Part shown: positions 54,928 to 64,000 of the stretch, piece by piece | Layout: each line of letters begins with the position of its first letter | How positions within the stretch are numbered: the first letter of the stretch is position 1 | Assembly: GCA_902810745.1 (NCBI GenBank) | Contig: CADDYW010000004.1 | Coordinates: forward strand, 62,001-126,000 | Reading direction: 5' to 3' | Origin: Chloroflexota bacterium | GTDB taxonomy: Bacteria; Chloroflexota; UBA6077; FW602-bin22; CADDYW01 | Length of the DNA: 64,000 nucleotides | Made by a program: the position numbers and the translations under genes | The notes under the pieces: generated by a model | What the model saw: the letters and a program-made list of their open reading frames with translations, nothing else | Database searches by the model: none | What the model was told of the DNA's origin: nothing

Positions 54928-55767
54928 ATGGCCGTAATGATTACTGGCGTGTTCTCAAGCCGAGACGAGGCCGAGGCTGCCGTTGAGGCGCTGCGTGAAC
55001 GTGGCTTTCCCGCGAGTCAGGTCGGCGTCGTCGTTCCCCAGGGTGCAGCTCGGGCAGCAAGACGGGCTCGCGCCACGGAATCTGCCCTCACCTGGGTTCC
55101 CAGATCCCAGATGGCAATGCTCGCCAACATTGGATCAGCCGTGATCGCCGGGCAGATTGCCGAGTGTGCCACGCGCGAAGCACAAGGACCGGCGCAGATC
55201 CATCTGAGCGATATCCTCACGCGTCTGGGCATCGAGCCAGAGCACGCAGTGTGGTACGAGCAGCAGGTTGCAGAAGGATATAGCTTCGTGATAGTTCGCG
55301 CTGAGGACGGCGCAGCGGAAGCCCAGTCGATCATGCGTCGATTCGGCTCACTCGAGGTTCCATCCGGTGCGCGCATACCTCGCCGTGGGGCCGAGGCTCG
55401 CCGCCCCGCCCGCGGCGCGCCCACGCCGGCTCCATCCGCTGCCCGCGACCTGAGCCGGGTCAAGCCTGGTTTCGACGTTTGCACCATCGACGGCGCGCGA
55501 GTCGGAACTGTTCAAGAAGCCAGCCCCCAATGCATTCACGTTCTCTGCTGCTCGAACCTGTTCGTCCCTCCATCGCGTATCCAGCGCGTGACGGAGGACC
55601 AGGTGATCCTGAACGTCGCCGAGGCCGATCTCGAAACAATAGACTGGTCGACGTGTGCGCCCTCGACTCAGAGCGAGTACCGGCCCGGGGGAGCCGGGTA
55701 TAGCGGGCTCCCCCCGCAGGAGCACGAACCGGGAGTCGAACTCCCGGTAGACCCCGACGAACGCTGA
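54928..55767 (+). CDS. Two-domain stress-type protein (GsiB/YflT-like plus DUF2171-like)
   Basis: 279 residues. Residues 1-150 resemble the general stress protein 17M/YflT domain ('TGVFSSRDEAEAAVEALRERGF' and 'VVVPQG'); residues ~170-245 a PRC-barrel/DUF2171-like domain ('VKPGFDVCTIDGARVGTV'). Pro/Arg-rich linker between them. Several Cys residues in the second domain ('HVLCCSNLF') are unusual. No function assigned. AGGAG upstream of ATG. Confidence 0.65.
   Translation: MAVMITGVFSSRDEAEAAVEALRERGFPASQVGVVVPQGAARAARRARATESALTWVPRSQMAMLANIGSAVIAGQIAECATREAQGPAQIHLSDILTRLGIEPEHAVWYEQQVAEGYSFVIVRAEDGAAEAQSIMRRFGSLEVPSGARIPRRGAEARRPARGAPTPAPSAARDLSRVKPGFDVCTIDGARVGTVQEASPQCIHVLCCSNLFVPPSRIQRVTEDQVILNVAEADLETIDWSTCAPSTQSEYRPGGAGYSGLPPQEHEPGVELPVDPDER
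55687..55714 (+). repeat. 9-bp inverted repeat near the end of the two-domain gene
   Basis: GGGGGAGCC (55687-55695) and GGCTCCCCC (55706-55714) with a 10-base loop, inside coding sequence. The arms resemble the hairpin after argD (32814-32842). Confidence 0.6.
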
Positions 55768-55929
55768 GGCGCGGGCCTGGAAAGATGTCGCCCGTTGGCT
55801 GCAAACGGGTCCGCCCCTCGCGCTGCTGCGACACTTCCGCCTACTGCAAGATCCCGCTCGTGCCAGCGCAGATAGACCGGGGCGAGTCCGCGCGTCGAAA
55901 GGCGATGCGCCGCGTCACGGCAGTGCTAC

Positions 55930-55959
55930 TTGCGCGCACCCGAAGACGTCCAGTAGAAT
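55930..55959 (+). promoter_or_regulatory. Candidate promoter of the TIGR00300 gene
   Basis: TTGCGC (55930-55935), 18 bases, TAGAAT (55954-55959), 34 bases before the ATG at 55994. Confidence 0.45.
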
Positions 55960-55993
55960 CTTCCGGAATGGCGCACGCGCCAAGGGGACCAGA

Positions 55994-57274
55994 ATGGAGA
56001 CAGGGCAGCGCTTAACACAGATCATCGAGGTCCGTGGCCACATCATCGACTCGATGATTCTCCCAAAGATCCTCGACGAGCTGATGGATCTCGGAGTCGA
56101 ATTCAACATCGAGAAGGTCGAGGTCGGGAGACAGAAGCGAGACCCTAGCTACGCGCGCATCGAGGTGATTGCCGCCACGCAGGATGATCTGGACCGAGCG
56201 GTGAGTGAAGCGTGTCGACTCGGGGCCACGACGCTAGCGGTCGAGGAAGTGGAGGTCCTGCCCAGCCCGGCAGACGGGGTCGCGCCAGAGGATTTCTACT
56301 CGACGACCAACCTGGAGACGAGGATCCGCTGGAAAGGCCGCTGGATTCCGGTCGAGCACCCGGAGATGGACTGCGCGATCGCCATCGACGGCGACCGTGC
56401 TTTCTGTGTACCGATCAACGATCTGGTCGCGGGACAGCCCGTCGTCGTCGGCCACCGCGGCATTCGGGTCATCCCGCTCGAGCGATCGCGATCGCCGTTG
56501 CCATCCTTTGGCTTCATGGGCAGCCAGATCTCGAGTGAGAGGCCAAGCGGCCGTTCCGTCCGTGAAGCGGCCCTCTGGATGCGACAGTGTCGCCTCTCCG
56601 GGATGAAGAATCTGGTGGTGGCCGGGCCGGCGGTCATTCATACCGGGTCGCGGGAGTACCTGTGCCGACTCATCGAGAAAGGGTACGTCGACTACCTCTT
56701 CGCCGGTAACGCGCTCGCCACCCACGACATCGAGTATTCCTTCTACAGGACATCATTGGGTGTTCCCCTGGATGGCGGCGCGGCAATCGAAACCGGGCAC
56801 GAGCATCACCTGCGTGCAATCAATCGCATTCGCGCCGTCGGAGGGATTCGGCAGGCGGTCGAGAAGGGCATACTGACGAGTGGAGTGATGTACTCTTGCA
56901 TCACTCACGGCGTCGACTTCGTCTTGGCCGGATCGATTCGGGACGATGGACCGCTTCCCGAGGTCGTCACCGACGTGATCGAAGCGCAGCGTGAGATGCG
57001 CAAGCGTATCCACGATGGTGTTCAGGTTGCGGTGATGCTATCGACGATGCTCCACTCCATCGCCGTCGGGAATCTCCTGCCCGCCAGCGTCTACACCGTG
57101 TGCGTGGACATCAATCCCTCGGTCCTCACGAAGCTGGTAGATCGCGGTAGCTTCCAGACGATTGGCATCGTGATGGATGCTGGCGGCTTTTTGCGGGACC
57201 TGGTCGAGGAGCTCGAGGAACTGGAGCAGAGCCAGCCCGCGAGAAGCGACCGGGACTCGTCAGTCGTCGACTGA
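55994..57274 (+). CDS. TIGR00300-family protein (LOR/SDH, ornithine cyclodeaminase-like)
   Basis: 426 residues. Full-length match in layout to TIGR00300: N-terminal ~95-residue beta-alpha domain with 'VEFNIEKVEVGRQKRDPSYARIEV', then 'EHPEMDCAIAID' and a nucleotide-binding-type segment 'LVVAGPAVIHTGSREYL' and 'LFAGNALATHDIEYS'. Archaeal members are ornithine cyclodeaminases that convert ornithine to proline, and the same domain forms the C-terminal part of cyanobacterial arginine-degrading AgrE/ArgZ. The N-terminal arginine dihydrolase is absent here. The function is inferred by family only. Confidence 0.85.
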   Translation: METGQRLTQIIEVRGHIIDSMILPKILDELMDLGVEFNIEKVEVGRQKRDPSYARIEVIAATQDDLDRAVSEACRLGATTLAVEEVEVLPSPADGVAPEDFYSTTNLETRIRWKGRWIPVEHPEMDCAIAIDGDRAFCVPINDLVAGQPVVVGHRGIRVIPLERSRSPLPSFGFMGSQISSERPSGRSVREAALWMRQCRLSGMKNLVVAGPAVIHTGSREYLCRLIEKGYVDYLFAGNALATHDIEYSFYRTSLGVPLDGGAAIETGHEHHLRAINRIRAVGGIRQAVEKGILTSGVMYSCITHGVDFVLAGSIRDDGPLPEVVTDVIEAQREMRKRIHDGVQVAVMLSTMLHSIAVGNLLPASVYTVCVDINPSVLTKLVDRGSFQTIGIVMDAGGFLRDLVEELEELEQSQPARSDRDSSVVD

Positions 57275-57361
57275 TCTCGTAGCGTGCTCACCGGTGGGCA
57301 TTCGCGAGACGTTCCACCGATCGGACAATCCGCCACGCCAGTGGCTCGCCGCGTTGACGGA

Positions 57362-58168
57362 TCAGACCGACTCCTCCGTCGCCGGGCCCTGTCGCGCCCG
57401 CGCGTTCGATCGGGACGTGATCCTTGCCAGTCTGACGTAGGTCTCCGCCGTATACCACGCGAGCAAGCCTGCTAGCACCAGGCCACGCCACCCATCGCGG
57501 TAGCCCTGGAGCGAGACGAAGCGTCGGCGGAACTCGCGGTAGGGCGCAAGAACAAAGCTGTGCAGTCGGGGAACAGTCCCGGCGCGCGCCAACCTCTCTG
57601 CCTCGAGTGTCGCGTAGACCTCTTGTTTCGCCAGAAACTGGGCAATTCGGTCGTAATTGTAGTGGATGAGCGGCTCGGACAGATGCCCGTCGGGACCATC
57701 GAGGCAGACAAGCTCGTGCACATCGCGCAGCTCGTCGTAGCGAGCGTTCGCAACCCTTAGCAGACGCAGCTGATAATCTGGATACCAGCCGCCGTGTCTG
57801 ATCCAGCCCCCCCAGATGTAGTTCCGGCGCGGAATCCAGAAGCCGACCGCGCCGGACCCTTCACTTTGCTCAGCCACCGCCCGTACCTCGCGCGCAAGGT
57901 CGGGCGAGACCCTCTCGTCCGCATCCACAAACAGGACCCACGGTGTCGTGACCAGGTCCATGGCAGCGTTCCTCTGAGCCGGGAAGGTCGTGAAAGCCCG
58001 CGTCACCACCCGAGCACCCTTTGCCGCGGCGATCCGACCGGTCTGATCGCGACTTCGCTCGTCCAGTACGACGAGGTGGGCGTCGGCCCACGTCAGTGTA
58101 TCGAGGCAGTGGCCAATGTGTACCTCTTCGTCGCGGGCGATGATCGCCGCCGTGATCGCTGCCGTCAC
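57362..58168 (-). CDS. GT2-family glycosyltransferase
   Basis: 268 residues from GTG 58168, which overlaps the stop of the upstream GT2 gene (GTGA). GT-A fold with 'ITAAIIARDEEVHIGHCLD', metal motif 'LFVDADERV' (DxD) and the acceptor region 'WIPRRNYIWGGWIRHGGWY', typical of LgtD/WaaE-like sugar transferases. C-terminal membrane-associated helices. Likely makes an exopolysaccharide or glycolipid; acceptor unknown. Confidence 0.9.
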   Translation of the reverse strand: MTAAITAAIIARDEEVHIGHCLDTLTWADAHLVVLDERSRDQTGRIAAAKGARVVTRAFTTFPAQRNAAMDLVTTPWVLFVDADERVSPDLAREVRAVAEQSEGSGAVGFWIPRRNYIWGGWIRHGGWYPDYQLRLLRVANARYDELRDVHELVCLDGPDGHLSEPLIHYNYDRIAQFLAKQEVYATLEAERLARAGTVPRLHSFVLAPYREFRRRFVSLQGYRDGWRGLVLAGLLAWYTAETYVRLARITSRSNARARQGPATEESV

Positions 58169-59091
58169 CAGGCGCACACCTCTCGGTAGATCTCGAGACG
58201 TTGCCGCAGCGTACCCTCGTCGATCGCTCCGATCTTAGCGTCGTGTCGGGCTCGGCGCGCCGCGTCCGCCATCCCGAGTTGGACGAGCGCGCGCGCAACG
58301 GCAGCATAGAGCGGGCCGTAGTGCTTGCGGAAGAACCGATCACGGCTACGATGCAGCTGTACGAACATGGGGCCAGCGAACTGCCGCGTACTCTGGCCGC
58401 CGTGATGGATAATCTCGGCGTCGGGCGTGTAGTAGATCTTCCAGCCCGCCTGCTTGATGCGGTAGCACCAGTCGACCTCCTCGCAGTACATGAAGAAGCC
58501 CTCGTCCATCACCCCAACCTGCTGCACCGTCTCCTGGCGGACCATCAGGCAGGCTCCCAGCGGATGATCGATCGGGAAGGCGTGATCGTACCAGCGGCGA
58601 GGGTAGCGGCCATTCAGACGCGAATTGATCACTCGATGGTTCAGCGGGAAGAAGTCAAAGAACGTCATCGGCAACGTCGGGAATCGAAAGCAGGAGTGCT
58701 GAAACGTCAGGTCGGAGTTCAGCAGCCGCGCTCCGCAGGCTCCAGCCTCGGGATGCCCGTCCATGAAGCGTACGAGTGCACCCGGAGCATCGCCCAGTAC
58801 TTCGGTATCGGAGTTCAGGAGCAGGACATAGCGCGCGTCGTCCTGGCGCATCGCCAGGTTGTTGGCCGCGGCAAAACCGGAGTTGTGGTCGAGTGCGAGG
58901 AGCTGAACGTCCGGGAATTCATCGCGAACCATCTGCGCACTGCCGTCGCTGGATGCGTTGTCGACGACGACGACGTGCGTCCGGAACTGGCTCTCGCCGC
59001 TCGTCAGGCTACGCTGAAGGGCGCGCAGGCACCTCCAAAGCAGCTCGCGGGTATTGTAGCTGACGACCGAAACGAGAAGATCGTTACTCAA
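58165..59091 (-). CDS. GT2-family glycosyltransferase (rhamnosyltransferase-like)
   Basis: 308 residues from TTG 59091, overlapping the Ig-domain gene stop by 4 bases. 'SVVSYNTRELLWRCLRAL', DxD in 'LLNSDTEVLG' and the 'EEVDWCYRIKQAGW' motif of WcaA/rhamnosyltransferase-type GT2s. Probably adds a sugar in polysaccharide assembly. Translationally linked to both neighbours. Confidence 0.92.
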   Translation of the reverse strand: MSNDLLVSVVSYNTRELLWRCLRALQRSLTSGESQFRTHVVVVDNASSDGSAQMVRDEFPDVQLLALDHNSGFAAANNLAMRQDDARYVLLLNSDTEVLGDAPGALVRFMDGHPEAGACGARLLNSDLTFQHSCFRFPTLPMTFFDFFPLNHRVINSRLNGRYPRRWYDHAFPIDHPLGACLMVRQETVQQVGVMDEGFFMYCEEVDWCYRIKQAGWKIYYTPDAEIIHHGGQSTRQFAGPMFVQLHRSRDRFFRKHYGPLYAAVARALVQLGMADAARRARHDAKIGAIDEGTLRQRLEIYREVCAW

Positions 59092-60338
59092 AAGCCTATC
59101 GTGATGACCTTCTGTCCAACCTGGCCGCCGGGAAATCCGACGCCTCCCTGCTCAAGACCAGCAAAGAATCGCTGGGCGTTGATCGTCTTCATGTCCGGTC
59201 CGATCGTGATCGTCCCGGTGACGATCACTTCTTCCCCTGGCATCAGTTCGCGAGTGAACAATCCGCTTCCGTCGGGCTGTCCGGCGCTGTTCTTTTTGAG
59301 GAACTCCGGGCCGAAGAAGCCCCACCGCAACGGGAACGGCTGAGCCTGATTCTGCCAGCCCACGGCGACCCGCCAGACGCCCGCGCGCTCGTAGTACGTG
59401 GGAACGCCATCCGGGTTATGGAAAGAAGCGAATGTCTGCTCGGTAGTGTACTTGGTGCCCGAGGGCGGACCCAGCGTCTTGATTGGAACCGTCCCGGTGT
59501 TACGCACACGTACCTGAACGTGAATATCTCCCCCGACCGCGATGGCCAGCGGAGTGAACTTCACGTCGACGATCTCGGCGCGAGGAACCCCTCCGTTCGC
59601 GATAATGACGCGGGTGACGTAGTCGGTGAAGTTGCCCGCGGCGTCGGTAGCCTCGATGTGGATGTCGTACGGACCGTCCGGGAGCACCTTGCCTCCGTTC
59701 TCGGTGCCATCCCACTGGAAGGATTGCAGCGATGCCTCGTACACCTTGGGCGCGCGAATCAGGTAGAAGCCACCCTTTGCGTCTGTGGCGTAGACTCGTA
59801 CCTGTGCCTTTTTCGTCAGCTTATAGTCGAAGTTTGTTGTGTCCTGATCTCCGTCCCCATTGGGAGTGAAGGTGGTGTACTGTACCGAGACATCTTGGAT
59901 CTCCGGCGGCGTCGTGTCGGCTTCCTTCACCACGATCGACGCCTGACGCGTGACGGTCTGCCCAGCAGCGTCCTTCGCCTGGACCACGACGCGGTAGGTT
60001 CCATCCGGCACGACGCGGAGCCAGTTCTTTCCCGGTACGGGCACGGTGCCGTTGAATCGAATCTCGTACTCGTCAGGAGCGCGCGTTTGCGGCGGCCGCA
60101 GCACATACGTCGTCTTTCCGTCGGCGGCGATCAGCGTCGCCGAAACATCGGCCCGCCGCGTGAGACGGTACGAGATGTCGGTCACGTCGTTCAGGCCTTT
60201 GCCGTTCGGCGTGATCGTACCGAGGCTCACGCTCAGCGGTGAGAGAAACTGCTGCGATCCGCAGCCGGTTGCCGCCAGCACCGGGCCAGCCAGGAGTACT
60301 GCCGTCCCCGCGCGCAGCAGGGCTCGCCGGGTAAGCAT
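59088..60338 (-). CDS. Secreted Ig-domain lipoprotein (FlgD-like repeats)
   Basis: 416 residues from ATG 60338. Twin-arginine-type signal 'TRRALL' and lipobox 'AATGC' with Cys26. Residues ~35-240 form two FlgD-type Ig domains, each with a calcium-like 'FTPNGDGDQD' or 'ITPNGKGLND' motif and 'PDGTYRVVVQAKDAAGQ'. The last ~170 residues are another beta domain. Lies between lon and two GT2 genes with TGATG and TTGA overlaps. Role likely in the cell envelope. Confidence 0.85.
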   Translation of the reverse strand: MLTRRALLRAGTAVLLAGPVLAATGCGSQQFLSPLSVSLGTITPNGKGLNDVTDISYRLTRRADVSATLIAADGKTTYVLRPPQTRAPDEYEIRFNGTVPVPGKNWLRVVPDGTYRVVVQAKDAAGQTVTRQASIVVKEADTTPPEIQDVSVQYTTFTPNGDGDQDTTNFDYKLTKKAQVRVYATDAKGGFYLIRAPKVYEASLQSFQWDGTENGGKVLPDGPYDIHIEATDAAGNFTDYVTRVIIANGGVPRAEIVDVKFTPLAIAVGGDIHVQVRVRNTGTVPIKTLGPPSGTKYTTEQTFASFHNPDGVPTYYERAGVWRVAVGWQNQAQPFPLRWGFFGPEFLKKNSAGQPDGSGLFTRELMPGEEVIVTGTITIGPDMKTINAQRFFAGLEQGGVGFPGGQVGQKVITIGF

Positions 60339-62710
60339 CACGCTCCTACCTTCGCAATGGGTGTGACAGTCCGCGCATCGTCGCGCGTTGGAAGCAACGC
60401 CAGATCCAGGACCTCGTCCATACTATCGACCGGGACAAACCGTAGGTCTCGGCGAACGCGCTCGGGCACGTCCACCAGGTCCTTCACATTCTTGCGAGGG
60501 AGGATGAAGGTTTTGATTCCGGCTCGATGCGCGGCGAGGGCCTTCTCGCGCAGGCCGCCGATCGGCAGAACCCGCCCGCGCAATGTGATCTCGCCGGTCA
60601 TCGCGACATCGCGCCGCACCGGGCGGCGAAGCAGGGCCGACGTAATCGCCGTCGCCATCGTGATCCCGGCCGACGGCCCGTCTTTCGGCACCGCACCCGC
60701 TGGGAGATGGACGTGGATATCTTTGATCTCGTGGAACTTGACCGGCAGATTCAGCACCTCGGCGCGCGAACGAATATAGCTTAACGCCGCCGTAGCCGAC
60801 TCCTTCATCACATTTCCGAGCTGACCCGTGAGAATCAGCTGACCCTTGCCGTCGAGGAGCGTAGCCTCCACCGTGGCGAGATCCCCACCGGTCTCGGTCC
60901 AGTACACTCCCGTCGCGACGCCAATTTCGTCGCGATCCTCGACGAGCCCCCAGTTGAAGCGGGCTGGTCCAAGATACCGAGCAACTGTCCGAGCGACGAT
61001 CGTCCGCGGAAACCGACGATTAGAAGCCACCCGCCGAGCAACCTTCCGACAGATCGATCCGATCTCGCGCTCCAGATTGCGCACACCGGCCTCGCTCGTG
61101 TAACAGCGAATGATCTGACGCACTGCCTCGTCGGCAAATGTGACATTCTGGTCCGTCAGCCCGCTTTCGGCAAGCTGCCGTGGGATCAGAAATCGACGCG
61201 CGATCTCCAGCTTCTCCTCCTCGACGTAGCCAGGCAGCTCGATCACCTCGAGACGATCGCGGAGCGCCGGGGGAATCGGATCGAGCAGGTTCGCGGTCGT
61301 GATAAAAAGCACGCGGGACAGATCGTAGGGTACGTCGAGATAGTGATCGCTGAACGCCCCATTTTGCTCCGGATCCAGGACCTCGAGCAGGGCAGCCGTC
61401 GGATCACCGCGGAAATCGGCGCCGACCTTGTCGACCTCGTCAAGCATGAAAACCGGGTTGACGGTTCCGGCCGTTCGCATCGTCTGAATGATGCGGCCCG
61501 GCATCGCGCCCACGTATGTCCGCCGGTGGCCGCGGATCTCCGCTTCGTCGTGGATCCCCCCGAGGCTCACCCGTGTGAAGCGACGGCCGAGCGCCTCGGC
61601 GATCGACCGACCGAGACTCGTCTTTCCAACGCCGGGAGGGCCGACAAAGCAGAGAATCGGCGTGTGCGTGCCGTGGGCTCCCAGCTTGCGCACGGCCATG
61701 AACTCGAGGATGCGCTCCTTGACCTTCTTTAATCCATAGTGATTCGCATCCAGTACGGTCATCGCGTGATCGAGGTCGAGATTATCCTCGGTCGCGTGCT
61801 GCCACGGAAGGTTCAGGAGCCAGTCGAGGTAGGTCCGGATAACGCCAACCTCCGGAGCCGCGGCTGGCATGACTGTCAGCCGATTGAGCTCGTCCTCTGC
61901 CTTTGTCCGCACCGCGTCGGGAAGATGCGCCTCGGCAAGCTTGGCGCGCAGGTCATTGACGTCGCGCGTGAACGAGTCCACCTCGCCAAGCTCGCGCTGG
62001 ATCGCTCGCAGCTGCTCACGCAGGAGGTATTCGCGCTGGGACTTGTCCACCTCCTGCTGGACCTGGTTTTCGATCTTCTCTTCCAGTTCCAGCACGGCGA
62101 GCTCGTGAGCCAACAGAACGTTGACCTTTTCAAGGCGCTCGGCCGGGTCGAGGATCTCGAGAATCTCCTGGTGCTGGGCGACTGAAAGCTGAAGCGAGGA
62201 GCCGACGACGTCGGCCAGCCAGCCGGGATCGTCGGCGTTCATCGCGGCGACGTACACGTCCTCCGTGAGGTACCGACTCAGCTTGACGCACTTCTCGAAC
62301 AGCGCCAGAATGGCACGCATCAGCGCTTCCAGCGCCGTGGACTTCTCGACTGTCTCGGTCACCGGCACGATCGCCGCGTGAAGGACGTCGCCCTCGACCT
62401 TGACGCTGCTGATGTGAACCCGCCGTTGCCCCTGGACAAGGACATTCGTCGTGCCGTCTGGGAGCTTCAGGACCCTGCCGATGACTGCTTCTGTTCCGAC
62501 GCTGTACAGATCGCCAGGGCCAACGTCCTCCTGCTCCGCGTCTCGCTGAGCGACGACGACAATCGTACGGTCGTGTGCCATGGCGTGATCGATCGCCTTC
62601 TGGACCCCTTCGTCCGCAACCACGAGCGAAGACACCATCCGCGGAAACAGGATGGTGTCACTGGTGGGCAGCACCGGGAGACGCATGGTCGGCTGATCGT
62701 CTGGCGACAT
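60338..62710 (-). CDS. lon: ATP-dependent protease Lon
   Basis: 790 residues. N-terminal substrate-binding domain (~1-215), coiled coil, AAA+ module with Walker A 'GPPGVGKT' at 357-364, and a C-terminal peptidase with catalytic Ser680 in 'DGPSAG' and Lys about 723. Degrades misfolded and regulatory proteins. ATG start. Its stop overlaps the next gene by one base, so lon translation is coupled to the envelope genes after it. TATAAT upstream (62816-62811) may be its promoter. Confidence 0.97.
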   Translation of the reverse strand: MSPDDQPTMRLPVLPTSDTILFPRMVSSLVVADEGVQKAIDHAMAHDRTIVVVAQRDAEQEDVGPGDLYSVGTEAVIGRVLKLPDGTTNVLVQGQRRVHISSVKVEGDVLHAAIVPVTETVEKSTALEALMRAILALFEKCVKLSRYLTEDVYVAAMNADDPGWLADVVGSSLQLSVAQHQEILEILDPAERLEKVNVLLAHELAVLELEEKIENQVQQEVDKSQREYLLREQLRAIQRELGEVDSFTRDVNDLRAKLAEAHLPDAVRTKAEDELNRLTVMPAAAPEVGVIRTYLDWLLNLPWQHATEDNLDLDHAMTVLDANHYGLKKVKERILEFMAVRKLGAHGTHTPILCFVGPPGVGKTSLGRSIAEALGRRFTRVSLGGIHDEAEIRGHRRTYVGAMPGRIIQTMRTAGTVNPVFMLDEVDKVGADFRGDPTAALLEVLDPEQNGAFSDHYLDVPYDLSRVLFITTANLLDPIPPALRDRLEVIELPGYVEEEKLEIARRFLIPRQLAESGLTDQNVTFADEAVRQIIRCYTSEAGVRNLEREIGSICRKVARRVASNRRFPRTIVARTVARYLGPARFNWGLVEDRDEIGVATGVYWTETGGDLATVEATLLDGKGQLILTGQLGNVMKESATAALSYIRSRAEVLNLPVKFHEIKDIHVHLPAGAVPKDGPSAGITMATAITSALLRRPVRRDVAMTGEITLRGRVLPIGGLREKALAAHRAGIKTFILPRKNVKDLVDVPERVRRDLRFVPVDSMDEVLDLALLPTRDDARTVTPIAKVGA

Positions 62711-62787
62711 GGGCGGTGGGTGATGGACGCGTCGTCGCCGCGAAGTCGTCTGGTTAATGAGAGCCTCCAGGAGAATGTACTGGTAAC

Positions 62788-62816
62788 GTTATATCACACT
62801 TCGAACTACCATTATA
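62788..62816 (-). promoter_or_regulatory. lon promoter region with two -10-like boxes
   Basis: Minus strand TATAAT (62816-62811) and, 17 bases later, TGATATAAC (extended -10, 62796-62788). No -35 is convincing at either spacing. The GTGATAT core also occurs in the dnaJ promoter. Confidence 0.35.
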
Positions 62817-62884
62817 CCTCTTCCTCGTCCCGTGGTGCGCCTCGTGGTGCAAGGTGAGAGGGCCTCCGGCGTCCACCGTGGTCG

Positions 62885-64000
62885 TCAGGGGACCGGGCGA
62901 AAGGCCGGCGCGATCTCGTCGAAAAGATCAAGATTTCTCCACGTGTCGACGCGGTAGGAGCGACCGGAGCTCTGCAAGAGCGTCCGCAGCCGCTGCTCGC
63001 TTGCGCTTCCCGCGACCACCAGCACACCTGGCGACGGGTCTTGCGCCACCGCGATGGCGGTTGGGAGATAGCGATTGAAACCCATGTGCAGGTCGCCGTC
63101 GATCACGCTGGCGGCAATACGCTCCTGACTCTGGAAAACGATGGGGTAGCCGATCCAGTAATCCGCGTAGATCGCGTGAACATCGTGAGCGTCGAGAAAC
63201 GTGACCAGGCCCGTGTCTCCCGCGTCGATGACCTTCCCCTCGAGGCGTGGTGCGGCCAACGCGGGCGCAAAGCTCAGGATGCTCCCGACGTTCAGGGCGA
63301 GAATCCCCAGCGCCGCCGCCAATGCCACGGTGCGCTGGCTTGACCAGATGCGCGCCCAGAACGCGCCTGCCAGCGGGACAAGGGAGTACAGGGGGAGAAG
63401 ATAGCGTGGCTCGGTGACGTAGAGTACGTCGACCTGGCTGAGGCAGAACAGGGCGATGGTACAGGCCCCTACCCAGACCAGCAGATCCGACGGTTGTGCG
63501 CGGGCCCGGATCGAGCGCGGAACCGACCTCAGAAAAAGCACGGCGAGGACCAGCATGAGCACGAGAGCCACCGCTGTCGTAACGACGGCAGACCAGGGGC
63601 TCGCGGCCCTCGCGGCGGCGAACGCCGGGAGATTGGAGCTGGCCTGGAAGAAGCCCAGCACGATCGGCAGACTTTCACGCGTGACGAGAGAGAGGTTATG
63701 CCGAAGGGTCTCGAGGGCCAGCGGTTGAGAGACATTCGGGTTCACCAGCTCGTGCAGCGTCTGCCCGTGCGAGCGAATGTTGAACAGGAGCAAGGGCCAG
63801 GCGGTGACCAGGAAGCCGGCCATAGCCTGTACAGGGCCGAGGCTCAAGAGCCGGTCACGAAGGCGAAGCAGGAGGTAGAGGGCTGCTGGCGCGAGGTAGA
63901 CAACCGCCAATGGATCGGTCCAGACTGCCAGGCCGGCCACGCCGCCAAATATCGCCCAGCGCCATCCGCGCGCTGGCTTCCCCTCGCCGATGGTGAGGCT
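62885..64000 (-). CDS. Membrane glycosyltransferase-like protein, GT-C/GT39 type (partial, 5' end outside window)
   Basis: The frame stays open to base 64000, so at least 371 residues are visible. Many membrane segments, starting with 'GVAGLAVWTDPLAVVYLAPA', a loop pattern common in PMT/ArnT-like GT-C enzymes. An extracytoplasmic C-terminal region (about 240-371). Upstream of lon on the same strand, with a 174-base gap. Substrate unknown; may work with the GT2 genes downstream of lon. Confidence 0.7.
   Translation of the reverse strand, partial: SLTIGEGKPARGWRWAIFGGVAGLAVWTDPLAVVYLAPAALYLLLRLRDRLLSLGPVQAMAGFLVTAWPLLLFNIRSHGQTLHELVNPNVSQPLALETLRHNLSLVTRESLPIVLGFFQASSNLPAFAAARAASPWSAVVTTAVALVLMLVLAVLFLRSVPRSIRARAQPSDLLVWVGACTIALFCLSQVDVLYVTEPRYLLPLYSLVPLAGAFWARIWSSQRTVALAAALGILALNVGSILSFAPALAAPRLEGKVIDAGDTGLVTFLDAHDVHAIYADYWIGYPIVFQSQERIAASVIDGDLHMGFNRYLPTAIAVAQDPSPGVLVVAGSASEQRLRTLLQSSGRSYRVDTWRNLDLFDEIAPAFRPVP

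Overview
The window is a dense, high-GC (roughly 60-65% by eye) bacterial chromosome segment with about 60 genes, many GTG and TTG starts and many start/stop overlaps. The gene set (PdxS/PdxT rather than the DXP route to PLP, PyrR-controlled pyrimidine operon, bifunctional ArgJ, R3H/AAA ATPase, DUF1461/DUF881 membrane proteins, standalone TIGR00300-type protein, a serine-palmitoyltransferase-like enzyme) fits Chloroflexota, most likely the Thermomicrobia/Sphaerobacter side. This is an inference from gene content; there is no rRNA in the window. No CRISPR array, prophage, integrase or insertion sequence was recognised. Several promoters match the sigma-70 pattern well (TTGNNN, 16-18 bp, TANNNT).

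Layout. 1-1582: end of a YfhO-type membrane protein. 1684-7061 (+): pdxS, pdxT, a GNAT protein, an R3H-domain AAA ATPase, tmk and a DarA/PstA-type c-di-AMP receptor, apparently one operon. 7098-8165 (-): a CbpA-type dnaJ with a consensus promoter overlaid by a perfect inverted repeat. 8774-14796: small metabolic genes (dimeric-barrel protein, tetrapyrrole methylase/MazG fusion, VOC protein, 2-hydroxyacid dehydrogenase, LLM flavin oxidoreductase, Gfo/Idh/MocA oxidoreductase). 15069-18390 (+): lipoprotein plus ABC exporter. 18609-21016 (+): DUF1461 and two DUF881 proteins. 21123-23379: FmdB-like zinc ribbon, comF, GT4 glycosyltransferase. 23409-26873 (-): serine-palmitoyltransferase-like enzyme, MGDG-synthase-like glycosyltransferase and an extended SDR, a candidate long-chain-base or diol glycolipid operon. 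26953-32842 (+): BON protein, recO, tRNA-Tyr, argC-argJ-argB-argD.

32876-36370: orphan receiver protein, small membrane and coiled-coil proteins, FtsB/DivIC-like protein, M48 protease. 36564-45996 (-): pyrR-pyrB-pyrC-carA-carB-pyrK-pyrD, six enzymes of UMP synthesis preceded by a readable PyrR-binding hairpin and intrinsic terminator; pyrF and pyrE are not in the window. 46117-48842 (-): glgA, galT and a tiny lmo0937-type membrane protein. 49060-50121 (-): P-loop/DUF697 protein. 50225-51543 (+): rpsP, a KH-domain protein and rimM. 51570-54784 (-): zinc ribbon protein; purine nucleoside phosphorylase coupled to a secreted HExxH metalloprotease lipoprotein. 54928-57274 (+): stress-type two-domain protein and a TIGR00300 (ornithine cyclodeaminase-like) protein. 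57362-64000 (-): membrane glycosyltransferase fragment, lon, an Ig-domain lipoprotein and two GT2 glycosyltransferases.

The two best candidates for less-described biology are the SPT/SDR/glycosyltransferase lipid cluster at 22-27 kb and the inverted-repeat operator on the dnaJ promoter. The PyrR leader is the clearest regulatory RNA.
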